Source: Hydnum rufescens UP504
Lineage: Eukaryota; Basidiomycota; Agaricomycetes; Cantharellales; Hydnaceae
DNA length: 64,000 nucleotides
Assembly (NCBI GenBank): GCA_014904985.1
Contig: MU128936.1
Location: 62,001-126,000, forward strand
Direction: 5' to 3'
The translations under genes and the position numbers were made by a program. How positions within the stretch are numbered: the stretch's first letter is position 1; every line of letters starts with the position of its first letter. Shown one piece after another: positions 13,972-25,094 of this stretch. The notes beneath the pieces are model-generated. The model was given only the letters and a program-made list of their open reading frames with translations, searched no databases and was not told the origin of the DNA.

Positions 13972-14726
13972 ACACTGACTCCGGTCACGCTCTCAAGGCT
14001 CTTATAATAGCTTCATGTTCAAATCACTCAAGGATACGAGAGAACCCTGTGCTCACCGACTTACCTGCACCAAAAGCAAGTCTACGACCCTGGAGGCAAG
14101 GACCATCACAACACAAGGAAGCTGTGCTGAGGAAACAGACTCCTGGCACAATGGTGTTGGCACTCTTCGGCACCTGATTTCACGAATTTATGTAACCTCT
14201 TTGGATAAACCAATCTGTTCTTCAAACAAATTACCCTTGGTGGATCACTCCCGAGGATATCGGGAGTGCATGCATCAGCCAACACGCAGCAGAGTGTTCG
14301 ATTCCAATATTACTGGTATAGGCACACAGGGGTTCAAGTGGAGCACGTATCATACACGACCTGCATTTTCGATACACGGAACCACTTGCAGCGGCAACAA
14401 GTCCATCAATATTTACGCATGGCGTTGATAACTGGCAAAAGGATTGGTGGTTATCTACAAGGGGATGATGTGGACTGCGAGGACCAGATTGGTTGGAGGA
14501 AGGGTCTAGTTGTAGTAGACATGCTTCTCTATCGTTCGTGTTCGAGGCTGGGGTGGGTGGATGTAGGTCGTCCGCCTAATCCTAGTGACGGTGGGGTACC
14601 TAGAAGTAACTGGGGTGAGATACTAGCAAGCATAGCAATGCAAGGCACGCACCAGGCGTGGTAATAATCGCCTGGTTCGAATTGTACCTCGAGGATAATG
14701 CGACCCTGGGGACGGGAAACCCAACG
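13972..14726. other. No gene recognised
   Basis: Open frames of up to about 130 codons occur on the plus strand, but their composition is not protein-like and no family or splice pattern supports them. It includes the 5' flank of the tRNA gene. A short direct/inverted motif 'CACGCACCAGGCGTGG' lies near 14645. Confidence 0.3.
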
Positions 14727-14921
14727 TCAGGGGAGGTGGGATGAATTCGGAGGTGTGCGACGTACAGCATAGTCAATGTGTTGCCCAATAACTAAGCCTT
14801 CCCGTCGACCTACAGATTGTACATTGACGGCGACGACATCTCCGGGCTGGACGACGATTGTGTACAGGGTCTCAACGACGTAGGGAGATAAGAAGCGGAT
14901 ACTCACGATAATGTCAGACAT
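14727..14921 (-). CDS. Small hypothetical protein, 64 residues
   Basis: Open frame beginning 'MSDIIVSIRFLSPYVVETLY' and containing 'REGLVIGQHIDYAVRR'. Support is contextual: a pyrimidine-rich leader directly before the ATG and a TATAA box about 120 bases upstream (near 15044). The codons after 'MSDII' start with GTGAGT, a consensus donor, and an in-frame 57-base intron ending CCAG before 'PGDVVAVNVQ' is possible, so the real product may be shorter. I do not recognise the family. It could also be non-coding. Confidence 0.3.
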   Translation of the reverse strand: MSDIIVSIRFLSPYVVETLYTIVVQPGDVVAVNVQSVGRREGLVIGQHIDYAVRRTPPNSSHLP

Positions 14922-15400
14922 TGTGAGGGAAAGAGAATGGGGGAGGGGAAGAGGAGAGTTATCGAGGGGGATAAAGGCGGAGGGAGAGAGGGAGGAGAGA
15001 ACAAATGGAGAATCGGTGGCCGAGTTGTGAGATCGAGCTTCACTTATAAGGGTAATTTGTGAGAAGCATGCAAAAAACGCGAGGCAGAACTTCCATAGAA
15101 ACCCACGCCTTTCTACACCAGCTCACGTCCCTGTCTCCGAATTAATCCTCTCATCGGAAATGGCTCACGGCATCCGCATTCCTGTCAAACACCTCCCCAA
15201 AGCCTCGAGGCGTACCAATTGCGAGGCGACCGCATAATTGTTGGCCAATTTAAGCCGTCGCCACGCACGGTAACGGAGGGGTAACGGCCTGGTAAACCCA
15301 TATGGTGCATCGCATCGAGGAGACAGGATGCTGCCCGCCGCCGGCGCCGCCAAACGTTGCCAGGGCGTTGCCGGACCCAATTGTTTTCTGCCTCCGCCCC
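14922..15400. other. Intergenic region between the small minus-strand frame and the DUF1992 gene
   Basis: Purine-rich on the plus strand at 14930-15010. The block CTTATAAG near 15043-15050 reads as a TATA box on either strand, so it could serve divergent transcription. An upstream in-frame ATG for the next gene lies at 15302. Confidence 0.35.
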
Positions 15401-17012
15401 ATGATCAATATTCACCATCGCCGTGTACTTGGTCCTCATCCATCATCTTGGTACCTCCTGCAGCGGTGGGCTAGCGATCATTCTGCGAGCTCCAGACTCT
15501 TTACAGATGCAGAGGCCGAAGAAAGAGCACCTTCCCTGTCGCCTTTGCTCACGCGTCCACCAGTCCAAGAACACGAAAACTGGTCCGTTATTTCTCATGT
15601 ACAGTCCGTCCTGGACGTCTTATACAGAAATAGGACCGGAGATGAGAATATTCGCAATACGGTCTTGCGCATGCTTGTTGACAAATATAAACCTTCGAGG
15701 ACCGGACATATCGAGGCTGCAGATGACAAGATCAAGCGCATGATGCCAAAAGTCCTGAGCCCTCCTGCTGAAGTACACATACCTACCGGGGTCGATGGCG
15801 AACATAAACCTTGGCTTGTCACATTTAAAGTTCCTTCGCATGCCACAAGTACACCCGGTATCAAGTATGGTCGGTTACCTCCTTCACCTCGTACAGTCCT
15901 TTCGACGCTTGATACAACACTCGATGATCCTCGTGCCCAAGCGGAAGCAAGGAAGCTCAAGAAAAGGGTAGCCAGTGCAGACCAACTTACAAAAGCGCGC
16001 AAATTGACACTAGACTATCGCCTGGGGGGCTCTTTGGTAGCTGTACAGAGTCCCCAGGCGATGCCAAGGAACCCGGGGTCCCAGATGGAGGAGGCATCCG
16101 ACCGTAGCCAAATCTCGCATCGAATGCAGCCCAATCCCGTATCTATAAAGGCCTGGGCCAGCCTGACAGAAGAAAGATCGAGGTCTGTGACACGGTCACT
16201 CTATTCCTACGCTTCCCTTTTTTGAAGCTATCGTAGCGTGCGAGGTCCAAAGGTCAATTTGACAATCTCCGTGGGCGCGGCAAGCCATTTGTTCGTGATG
16301 CGAACGAGGCAAATCCCTTCATACCCACTGAGGAGTTCCTCATGAACCGTATAATACAACGTAACGGTGCGGCTCCCCCGTGGATTGAAATCCAGCAAGG
16401 GGAGTTGTAAATGCCTTGAATGTTATGTTCTGGTCTCGACTTGTCTCCTTGCAGAGATGGATGCCTCTCTTTCTGCATTTCGCCGATCATTGCAGGCTTC
16501 TTGGGTTCGACGCGTAATCCGTGCATTGACGGTTGACCGGCCTCCTTCGGCTCTAGTAGGTCTCTCCGAAGCTGCAATCGCCTCGATCCGCGATCCCGAA
16601 TGGGAGTCTCGAGAAGTGATGTACGTTTGCCGAAAACGCATTTTAATATGTCCTTTCTCACTAGATCTTCATTAGGTATCATGAGTACGCGCTAAACGAA
16701 GTCAACTCTCTCATTCGAAAGTACAATAATGCCGCCCCATACACTGTTCGAAAACCTTACCTTCAGCTGCGCCCGGAGCTGGATGGATGTTTCGAGCTCG
16801 CGGCACCGCGCATCATGGAGGAACTTGCAGCGAGGGCTCGTGAGCCTGGTGGTGATAATCTAGCGCACTCGCCATGCCCCGGACAGCCGTCATCCCTGAG
16901 TGCTTGTGGGGGTAGCGACCCTCATAATCAGGTGGGGCAGAGAATAGGGCATGAGTGGTCATTAGTGGAGATGGTGCGGCGGTGGCTCTTATATTCATCA
17001 GTAAAAGTTTAA
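15401..17012 (+). CDS. DnaJ homologue subfamily C member 28-like protein (DUF1992), probably mitochondrial
   Basis: DUF1992 proteins include DNAJC28; their biochemical role is poorly defined. The diagnostic block 'GQFDNLRGRGKPFV', then 'NPFIPTEEFLMNRIIQR' and 'GAAPPWIE', is at about 16250-16395. It continues after an intron into 'SAFRRSLQASWVRRVIRAL' and, after another, into 'EVNSLIRKYNNAAPYTV'. I place introns near 16190-16240 (donor GTGACA), 16400-16455 and 16618-16676. ATG 15401 gives an Arg- and Ser-rich start, 'MINIHHRRVLGPHPSSWYLL', that fits a mitochondrial presequence; ATG 15302 upstream is also in frame. No J domain (HPD) is present, as in other fungal DUF1992 proteins. The C-terminal tail is low-complexity and ends at TAA 17012. 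Confidence 0.88.
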
Positions 17013-17171
17013 TGCTGGTTTCCTTTCCCCCCATTGTAATTGTATCCTTTCTCAGTTTGTTGTATCGCATCGGATCATGAACACAGAATCGTAGTCACGA
17101 GTCCACGCGTCCAGGACGGCAATTACCGCCCCTCCATCTCGCTACTGGCCACATCCTGGCAGGACTGATTC

Positions 17172-17179
17172 TATAAATA
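17172..17179 (+). promoter_or_regulatory. TATA box of the coiled-coil gene
   Basis: TATAAATA lies about 30 bases before the ATG at 17209. That would leave a very short leader, a common arrangement for small fungal promoters. Confidence 0.5.
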
Positions 17180-17208
17180 TATCGTCTGGTTGCACGATTC
17201 CGCATACT

Positions 17209-20200
17209 ATGGACTTTCAGTCCTCTCGCTCCCCTTCTCCTCACTATAAACTACAGAAAGCAACTGCAACCATAGACGAGATTACAAAGGCTCTGGCAGA
17301 ATTCTCGCGTTCTACTACCCCTGAACCTCTTGGGGCCCCTGTCTGCTCTTGCTGTGACAACCATTCATGCGAAACTTCTACATTATGGGCCTTAGATCGC
17401 TCTAAGATTGAGAAACGTCTCGTGCTCAGTGCAGGTGACTTGTTTTCTCTTTACGGTGCTCCTCGGTGTCCCAAATGTTGCTGAAGAAAATTAAATAGAA
17501 ATCGGCCAAGCCCTTCTTGAACGACATGAAGCATACGTGCGCGTGCAGACCCTCGTGTGCGGACCCAACTGCCACTGACTTTCACTTCATTATATAGGTG
17601 GCGGATCATTCTCGTCTTTATACTCGCTCCATTGAGAAATACTCTGCTTTAGAGAGATCAAACCAGCAATTCGTCTCCAGGATGGCAGATCTCATCAAAG
17701 CGAAGGATAACACGGACAAACAGCTTGCTCAAGCTACGATGAACCTCGAAGTGGCCGAAGCCTCGAATCGTGCTTTATTGCGCGAGGTTCAAGAAGCCCG
17801 TGCTGTCGTTACCCGATTATCTGCCACTGTTGCGAGATCTGCCGGCTGGGAGGACCGAGTCGCAGCCCTGACTCAAGAGCGAGATGATGTGTGCCAAGAG
17901 AGGGATGCAGAGAGTAACAGAGTTCGGTCATTGGAGATGAAGGCCGTGACCATATCTGCCAAATGTAGTCAGTGTCACTTTGGCTATCCCTTGAAGCCTC
18001 CCTTTCAGCTGAATGTGACGTCTTCTCTTTAGCATCATTGCAAGCAGAAATCTACCGCCTACTAGACCAAATCAATGATCAGCACTCTCCAGATCGGGTG
18101 TTTTCTGAAGAACTACTTCGGGATGCTCGTGCACGCCTAGATATGCTGTACAATTCTGTCTGGTGATCATCCCTTCTCTGCAGAAAATGCGATCCTGACA
18201 CTTGCATGTAGATGGGGCAAACTTCGATGACCGAGAACCCTGAAATCACAATCATCCTCGAGAAACTGGTCGCAGATGGCGAAGCACTGAAACGAGACAA
18301 CGCCGAGTTGCAGAATTTGTTGACAGAATCTCGATCAGAGTTACGTGCTCTCACAGAGGAGGTCCAGGAATACCGAGCGGCGGCATCTCCAGTCCATCCA
18401 GGTCTATTTTTTCGAGCTTCGTCCGAAGATAAAAGTTTTGTCATCTTACAATCTCAACTCGACAGTGGATACGGTTTTGAAATCGGGATCACCCCCGTCG
18501 ACCGCTTCGCTACATCGTCACAATCGCCGGACCATCCCTTCACTGGTCATTCCACGGGCCAATCGCCGTCAAGGAGAAGGATGGGCGGCATCGTTCGCAG
18601 CGTCATCGCCACCTCCCTATCATCTTGGTATCTCACGAACCTCATCCCCTCAATTTCGCTCATTCCCGCTCCCTGGAATCCCTGTTGATGAAGATGCCCA
18701 CTCATCGACCTTCTCTGACAGAGTATGTATATGGTACCCTCTTTCTTTGTCTCCTTATCCTCTAATTCATACCTATGATAGAGGGACGAAAGCCCTGGAC
18801 CAGGTTCATCAGATCGCAGGTTGCTTCGATCGTCCTCTCCCGGGGGTTCAATTGCGACAAGTAATACCAAGCCCACTACAGTGGACTCATCCGCGGCCAA
18901 CTCAACCTCTCATAATAACAGCGCTGAAGCAGAAAGTGACATCTTTTCTGACGTCCAATTTGATGGTATAACATCTCCAGCCAAGTCGAGAAAACGACCA
19001 CTCGTGCTACTCAGCCGTTCTCGCGCCGTTCAAACAGATCCTATTTTCGAACGCCGCCGCATCGTAGTCCTCTCCTCCAGTGATGCACGCTCTATGAGTT
19101 CAGGTCCAGATCGAGATATGTCAGACACATCATCCTTGCACGTGGATTCCGCCTCCGTTGGGCGAATGGTCCCTCCACCCATTCCGGAACTTGTAGAAAG
19201 GCTTACAGCATTGCTCGCCCGTGTCAATCAAGCGGACGTTCAGACTTTGACAACCCGCCTGAAGCGACAACATTTAGCTGGGGATGTTGGTCACCTTTCC
19301 CGGATCACGATTAACAGTATCCTCACGGAAGTGGCCGCTTTGCGGAATCATTTTCGGGCAGCTCTTGATGTGGAACGGCACGAAATGACGCGGAAGGATT
19401 TGCGGAGCTTACTGAATTTCTCGAAGGACGCGTTTGGAGAGCTTGGAAGACTAAGGTCAATTGTGAATGACGTAACCCTTGACCCGTTGTCTGCCACCAA
19501 GTTGGGGGAAACTTCGCCTGCCACCGCCGAGACTCGTGATCTTGGCGGAATGGCGATGGGCTGGATGGCACCAATTTCCAAATTGTTCACTCCAGCCGTT
19601 GACGTCGCAGAGACGAGCTCGGGACTTGGCGGGAGTAGTAAGTACAGTGGGCCTTCTTCTCCCAAACGACGGCTACCTGTGCGCACAGCCCTAAGCTTGC
19701 GCCCGCTGTTTCATCCTCGCCGGTGACGGTCAATGTCGAGTTCACCAGCTCCCGATCAAAACGCGCATTCTTATCCACGCCGGACCCTCATGATAATGGC
19801 GACACTAGCTCCCTGGGTGAGGCATCCAGTGGACGTCTGACTCCGGCACAAACAGGGGTATCTGCCAGTACCCAGGTCAAACCCCGTCGTGATGACCTTT
19901 TCGGCATCTTCGCTGGGGCTCCGAGACCCGTCCCACTTCATGACACCTGGGTGATGGTTCCTGAACAGGGTAAAAAACCGTCAGGACTACGAAATTCGTC
20001 CTCGACCGCCAATTTTCGTACTAACAGTGGCTCCTTTCATACACCACGTGCCAGCCGAAATCGACTATCACGTAACGTGGATGCAGTCATTGATAACATC
20101 GGCCAACGTGGGCCAATCTTGAGTGAAGCGCCTGTCCCGATGGGTGATACTAATGGGAAAGATGATGGAAATGACGACGATCCTGGCTTCCAACCGGCAG

Positions 20201-20723
20201 CTCCGGAAAGGACCCGCACTTTGCATTCACGTGGGCTATCAGACTCTTCTATTCACTCCACATTCCTCGGGGCTCCTGTAAATCGTCTTTTGACGCCGGC
20301 AAGCCTTGCGTTGTCCCCATCATCCCCTGCCACTGCGTCAGGCGCGGGATCCTTTGGAATGTACGATCGACAGTCGGCCGTACGCACTTTAAGCCAGCAA
20401 GTGCAGGATTTGACGGCAGGTTATCACCCTGCGCTTGGTAGTGTGGACCCCAAGTTACCGGGAAATGCGTCACCGCCTCGCCCGATTCCAACGAAGAGAC
20501 AGAACCCCATTCCCATTCGATCTCACCTGCTCGGCACGGCGGAAGCGACGCTACACCTTCGTCAGTCTCACCGGCGGGCCGCTTGCCATCCATCACACGT
20601 CTACTTCCGGCTCTCAGTAGCTGGGTTGGGTCAGGGATGGAAGGCGAGTTCATGGATCCTACATTACCTAGGAGTGATGAAACATACTATCGCCACTGGA
20701 GTCGAGACCGCGAACGACTTTAG
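17209..20723 (+). CDS. Long coiled-coil protein of unknown function
   Basis: Starts 'MDFQSSRSPSPHYKLQKATA'. The N-terminal part has a Cys/His cluster ('CSCCDNHSC') near 17345. Then come long heptad-rich segments over several exons (17600-18400), for example 'LIKAKDNTDKQLAQATMNLE' and 'ALKRDNAELQNLLTESR'. The middle (18850-19650) contains 'RAVQTDPIFERR' and a helical block of about 130 residues. The last third is Ser/Pro/Thr-rich and probably disordered. Near the end the frame has to change: skipping 20400-20440 (donor GTGCAG, acceptor GGTAG) leads into a tail ending 'TYYRHWSRDRERL' and TAG 20723. Staying in the first frame gives a less protein-like C-terminus to about 20778. The architecture suggests a scaffold or cytoskeletal adaptor, but no function can be assigned. 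Confidence 0.75.
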
Positions 20724-21220
20724 TCTCCTACCTCCTTTTGTTCTATTACTTCTTTATTTGTACTATGATGGGATCTAGTTCTTTCAGCTTTTAAACGCAT
20801 TGTTTAGGGCTGATAGTAGCAGGCTGGATTGATTATGATTGGATATGCATTGCAGATGTTCCTGTGGTCACAGAGAAGCCACGATGACATGGGCCAGATA
20901 TCCTGCATGACCACACTCAAGCCCAAAAGACACCGAGTACATAGAGAGCATTGCCCCTCTTTTGAGTTCGATCCTGCACGACCGCAAAAGAAACCAAATC
21001 TGGCGAAGCAGAGGCTTTTCCCCGCATTTCAATTTCGTAGCAATAAACTCTCAAATCCTGTATCAGGCTATTTCATGACAGAGGACTATCCATCATAATT
21101 CCATCGAGCGTCATCAATAAGTTGAGACTCGAAAGCACCTGGCAACCACCGCACCCCAGCGGCACATAACATAAAGGCTACGATGGGGCTGCTGTCTGAA
21201 GGGCATGAGAAAAAATCAGA
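20724..21220. other. Convergent spacer, no gene seen
   Basis: Lies between the 3' ends of the coiled-coil gene and the antiporter gene. Only short open frames occur. Alternative 3' exons of the antiporter (after a possible GTAAGA donor near 21270) would fall here. Confidence 0.35.
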
Positions 21221-23665
21221 TCACACTATCACGGCCGACACGAGTGCCATGAACGCGATTTTTTTTCTTACCTCAATGTCGACGATGACGGGTGGGGTAT
21301 TGGGGCTAGCCTCGGGGACTTGGGGTATGGGGAGCTCTAGCGAGATGGTGCTGGAAGGATCCACTGATGCAGCAGCAGCAAAAGCAACGCTCCTCGCGCC
21401 CCCCACTGCGTCACGAGGGATGGGGGGAGTCGAGGGCCTCGAGAAGACAGGGGATGAGGGTGTTTTGGTATGGGTTTGGGTGAGAGTTATCGAGGGACTA
21501 ATTGTTATTGCCGTACCAGGCTGGATCCCGGCTGGAGGAGAACGGCGGGTTTGGTTCAACCATTCTGGTGCTTGATTATTCATGGTGGTAGTGCGTGATA
21601 ACGTGGTGATCGTGTTGACTTTCTTCAGCAGTGAGAAGGCAGATATAGATAAACCGTCTAAAATATGAGGCATCATTGCGTCAAATCTCCTCCGACTTGA
21701 GAGCGTACGATATTTCAGAACACCCACGGACGAGAATGGAGCCAAGAATTGTGAACGCGACGATGGGTTGAATGGCTGATATTAAAAGTTCGTTCTGGTG
21801 CTTGGGTACAACGCTGGGCGCTTGAAGGTTTATCAAAGCTAGTGTGGATATGAATACCGCTCCCTAAGAACACAGATCGCGTGGAATCAGATCATAAAGC
21901 AAATCAAAGGAGGGAGGACAGGGTCGTTGGCTTACCACACCCATCGGACCGAACCATCCACAGAACAAGGCTTCTTGCCATGAATGTATATCAGGTACAA
22001 TCTTGTACAGAAGAATCATTGGAGGAATCCGCCGGACAAATAATATAGAGAAGAAGAATGCAGCGAGGCGGCCAGGTGTGATGTCCAAAGCAGGAACCGT
22101 CATGTCCGAAAACTGTATCCAACTCCCGATGAACACGAACACCGCACAATTGAGAATAACCTGCCAAAACAAAGCCCCCGAGAATCAATACAACCAGGAA
22201 ACAAAGGGTGTGGAGAGCGGAAGCAGACTTCTACGATAGCGGCAAAGACAGCATTATCTTCCGTCTGTTCGTTAAAATGGCCGTCCCAGGAGACGGCGCA
22301 TCCTGGGGGTCGAAACAAGATTGAGTGAGCAGTGAGAAACGTTGGGCGTTCAAAGCGACAACAAGGCTAACCTGCTGCGAAAGCGGCGAGAAGGTCATCG
22401 CTTCCAATAATGGTAACGAGGCCAATCGTGAATAGCGAGAGAGAGACAAATTGTATTGCGTAGCTATCTGGTCCAACATAACCCCTGGATTCGGCAAAAC
22501 GCATGATTTTGTTAAAGAGGTACCCGAGTACGGTCCCCACAATCACACCCAGGACGACCTGATATAGCAGAGCCGTGGTGACGAAATCCTTTATAGCGGT
22601 GCCAGTATCACTGTCCAGAGTGAGGTACAGAGGCAACCAGAGAAAGGGGTACGCAAGGCCATCCTATAAGATTATCAAGATCAGAATTCTTGATTCGAAG
22701 AGGAAACGGGGGATTCAATGGATCGAACGTTAGCTGCAGATTCAGCTGCCAGCAGCTTGCGAATATGACCTGGTACCTATTAGGATCCGAACGGTCAATG
22801 CCAATGCTCAGATATACTGATGAAAGATATCCCTTGAACTCACATTCTTATCTGCGAAGTGACCTCCAACGATAGCAGCGGCGAGCACGGGGTCGGTTGG
22901 CGTCAGGCAAGCGGAAATGACGAGAGCGGATTGATAAGTCAAAGAAGGAAATAGGGCGACGATCAATCCTGCGTGAGAGGGGTGGACATGGAGAGATCAG
23001 CATCCATTCAGTATGGAAGAGGAAGGGGCGAAAGGGGTCTCACCTGCCGAAACAAACCATCCCCAGGCCATGACAGGGACCACGGTGAGGACCAAGCTCT
23101 TCCAATGAATTGCCATGTATGCTTTGGGCAGTTCTGTATCTCGTCGTGAGTGCCGGCGCTTATCGGTTGGAGGACTGGAGTATTTACCAACTCCAATAGC
23201 GAATACACCAAGGGCCAGTACAATGCGGGTTACTTCAAGGGTTATCTCGTTAGTGGTAGCATCAGACATCTTTCCCCATGATCGAGGAGTGAAGATGTTG
23301 GCCCCTGACGGTCCTAAACGTGACGACAAAAAACGTCAGACAAGTCGTGAAGCAAGGAGGATAAAGGAGATGGAGGTGGGAGATGTGGAATACCGATGGC
23401 GATTCCAAACAAGGTGGCAAAGACAACTTCGCCGACATGGAGCTGGATTCACAAGAGGCATCATTTGTACATGATATAGGATGATGTCCATTGTCGAATA
23501 CACGCGCCTTCTCCTTTGCAAACCTAGAGATCATCGAGAACTGAAAGTTTCGGTCAGGAAAGAACAGGGGTTATCGATTCTGACCGATCTTACGAGGACG
23601 ACGAAACCCCCAAGACATGCGTACACAATATGGGTCGGTGAGGCTTCATAGGGGCTGAAGTGCAT
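21221..23665 (-). CDS. Nha1/Sod2-type plasma-membrane Na+(K+)/H+ antiporter
   Basis: Exports Na+ or K+ in exchange for protons, for salt tolerance and pH control. The first exon 'MHFSPYEASPTHIVYACLGG' matches the family N-terminus and fixes ATG 23665. Later exons give 'LHVGEVVFATLFGIAIG', 'SGANIFTPRSWG', the transport motif 'ACLTPTDPVLAAAIVGGHFA', 'LLAAESAANDGLAYPFLWL' (joined across an intron and including the family's N-D pair), then 'ALFCGWFGPMGVGAVFISTL'. About 10-12 membrane segments are evident. Splicing restores 'SILVHGLSISAFSLLKKV', the start of the cytoplasmic tail ('APEWLNQTRR'). The tail is shorter than in ascomycete Nha1. The last codons are uncertain because a consensus donor (GTAAGA) follows 'VIVDIE' near 21270; without that splice the protein ends at TGA 21221. 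Confidence 0.9.
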
Positions 23666-24105
23666 TGTGGTTGGTGGCGTTGCTCGAGGAGGGAGAGTGG
23701 CTTACAAGTCTTGAAGATGAAGTTATCTTAAAAATGAGAAGCCCGGGCGTCTCCCAATTAATTCTGAGCCGACGGAGGTTTCTCAAGGATTTTCTGCCAA
23801 AAACATGCTTCTCGCAACTCTCCTCAAATAGTTCTATCGTCCGACTGCCTTGTAAATATATGCATTGGATTAGCACAACTAAGGTCTACCTGAAAGGAAA
23901 AGCACAGCCGCGGAGACGCAGTTATCCATTTTACGAGACGCTTGTAACTCCTTATTAATATTCATGCTGGCTCTAATTGGGTTGCTCTGAATTTTATATA
24001 CATTGTTAACGAAATCCTCAGTCACATACGGAGGGACCAATAAAGGAATACGGCATGGGAGGTCAACACTCTACTAATTCGGCCAATATGGTGCGGGACT
24101 TTATT
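23666..24105. other. Antiporter promoter region
   Basis: Upstream of the antiporter ATG. AT-rich from 23700 to 24020. No TATA box in a convincing position and no gene were seen. Confidence 0.3.
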
Positions 24106-24567
24106 TCAGTCGCAGACGAGCGGACTGAGGGAAGCGGTAGGCACGGAACGTTCCGGGTGAGGCTCGCACCGGAATCTACCGTTCTCATCAGCAAAATGTG
24201 TCTGCAAAGCCTGGCTTCCGGCCCTCAAAGACCTCGGAGCTTCAGAAGTACAATGGATCAGGCGTGCCCCTTCAGCATTTCCCTCACCTGTATTTCTACC
24301 CACATATATGATGTCATCTTTCACATACTTCATTTTGACGTTGAGAAATGGAACATCACCTCTGATGAGGACAAAGACAGTTGAACACACAAGTACAATA
24401 CAGACTGAATACCACAAGAACACCACATTTAAAATCCGGAACATTCGGATGAGGGGGGAAGTCAAAAAATGGGCTTCTGGCAAATCCCCGTTACCTATGA
24501 CAGCCCGGTGCATATGCTGCCAGGATTGGATCAGATTCTGAGAGAGTACGTACAAGTTTTTCCCCAA
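24106..24567 (-). CDS. Hypothetical single-pass membrane protein, 153 residues
   Basis: Uninterrupted frame with one strongly hydrophobic stretch (residues about 47-68, 'ILNVVFLWYSVCIVLVCSTV'), a basic segment on its N-terminal side and a polar C-terminal half. A TATAT-like element lies about 35 bases upstream on the minus strand near 24600. I recognise no family, and a chance open frame is possible. Confidence 0.3.
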   Translation of the reverse strand: MGKNLYVLSQNLIQSWQHMHRAVIGNGDLPEAHFLTSPLIRMFRILNVVFLWYSVCIVLVCSTVFVLIRGDVPFLNVKMKYVKDDIIYVGRNTGEGNAEGARLIHCTSEAPRSLRAGSQALQTHFADENGRFRCEPHPERSVPTASLSPLVCD

Positions 24568-25094
24568 TTGCAGGTTTTCTTCAGAAGCTATTGTACTATA
24601 CTCATATAGAAGGAAAGACTAGGAATTACGCTGAGACTCCGCCGGTCCTCATGCACTATTAATCGCTTGCCATCTGCTATAAACGCGAGAGTTTCTCGTT
24701 TTTCGGCCCTAGTCAACCTGGTGTCAACGTTGACACCTCGTGAGGCACGACGAAGGCCCGAGGAAAGACAGAAAGATGTCCACTGGACCCGGCAAGGCAG
24801 CGCACCTTGAGTTTCACGGGCAGTCCCCGATCCGCTGGCCAGCTGAATGCCGGATATTTAAAGCGCATAAAAACCATAACATTGAGTAGTAGTACATATA
24901 CCAGGGAATCCAGGAGCTAACGGGTTTACAGTCGGAGAATCACAAACACATACTCGGGGTGAATTCGCGAGACGAGAGTAAAACATCAAGACACGCAGCA
25001 AGCAACAACCTTGGGAAGATGATCCGGGTATAGTCCATGGGAGACAGGCTATTCGAGTGAAGGGGCCTGTGTGGTGCGATGTCCGAATTATTGT
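24568..25094. other. Spacer holding a perfect palindrome; no gene
   Basis: Between the small membrane-protein frame and the 3' end of the stomatin gene. A TATAAA element on the plus strand at about 24678 has no convincing coding sequence downstream. The palindrome at 24720-24737 is listed separately. Confidence 0.35.
24720..24737. promoter_or_regulatory. Perfect 18-base palindrome
   Basis: GGTGTCAACGTTGACACC is identical to its reverse complement, with no loop. A dyad this long and exact is a candidate site for a dimeric DNA-binding protein. It lies about 150 bases upstream of the minus-strand frame ending its 5' side at 24567. No function is known. Confidence 0.45.

Noticed and set aside
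14266..14664. 132-codon plus-strand open frame near the tRNA gene
   Set aside because: No protein-like pattern, no promoter elements, overlapped by another frame of similar length.
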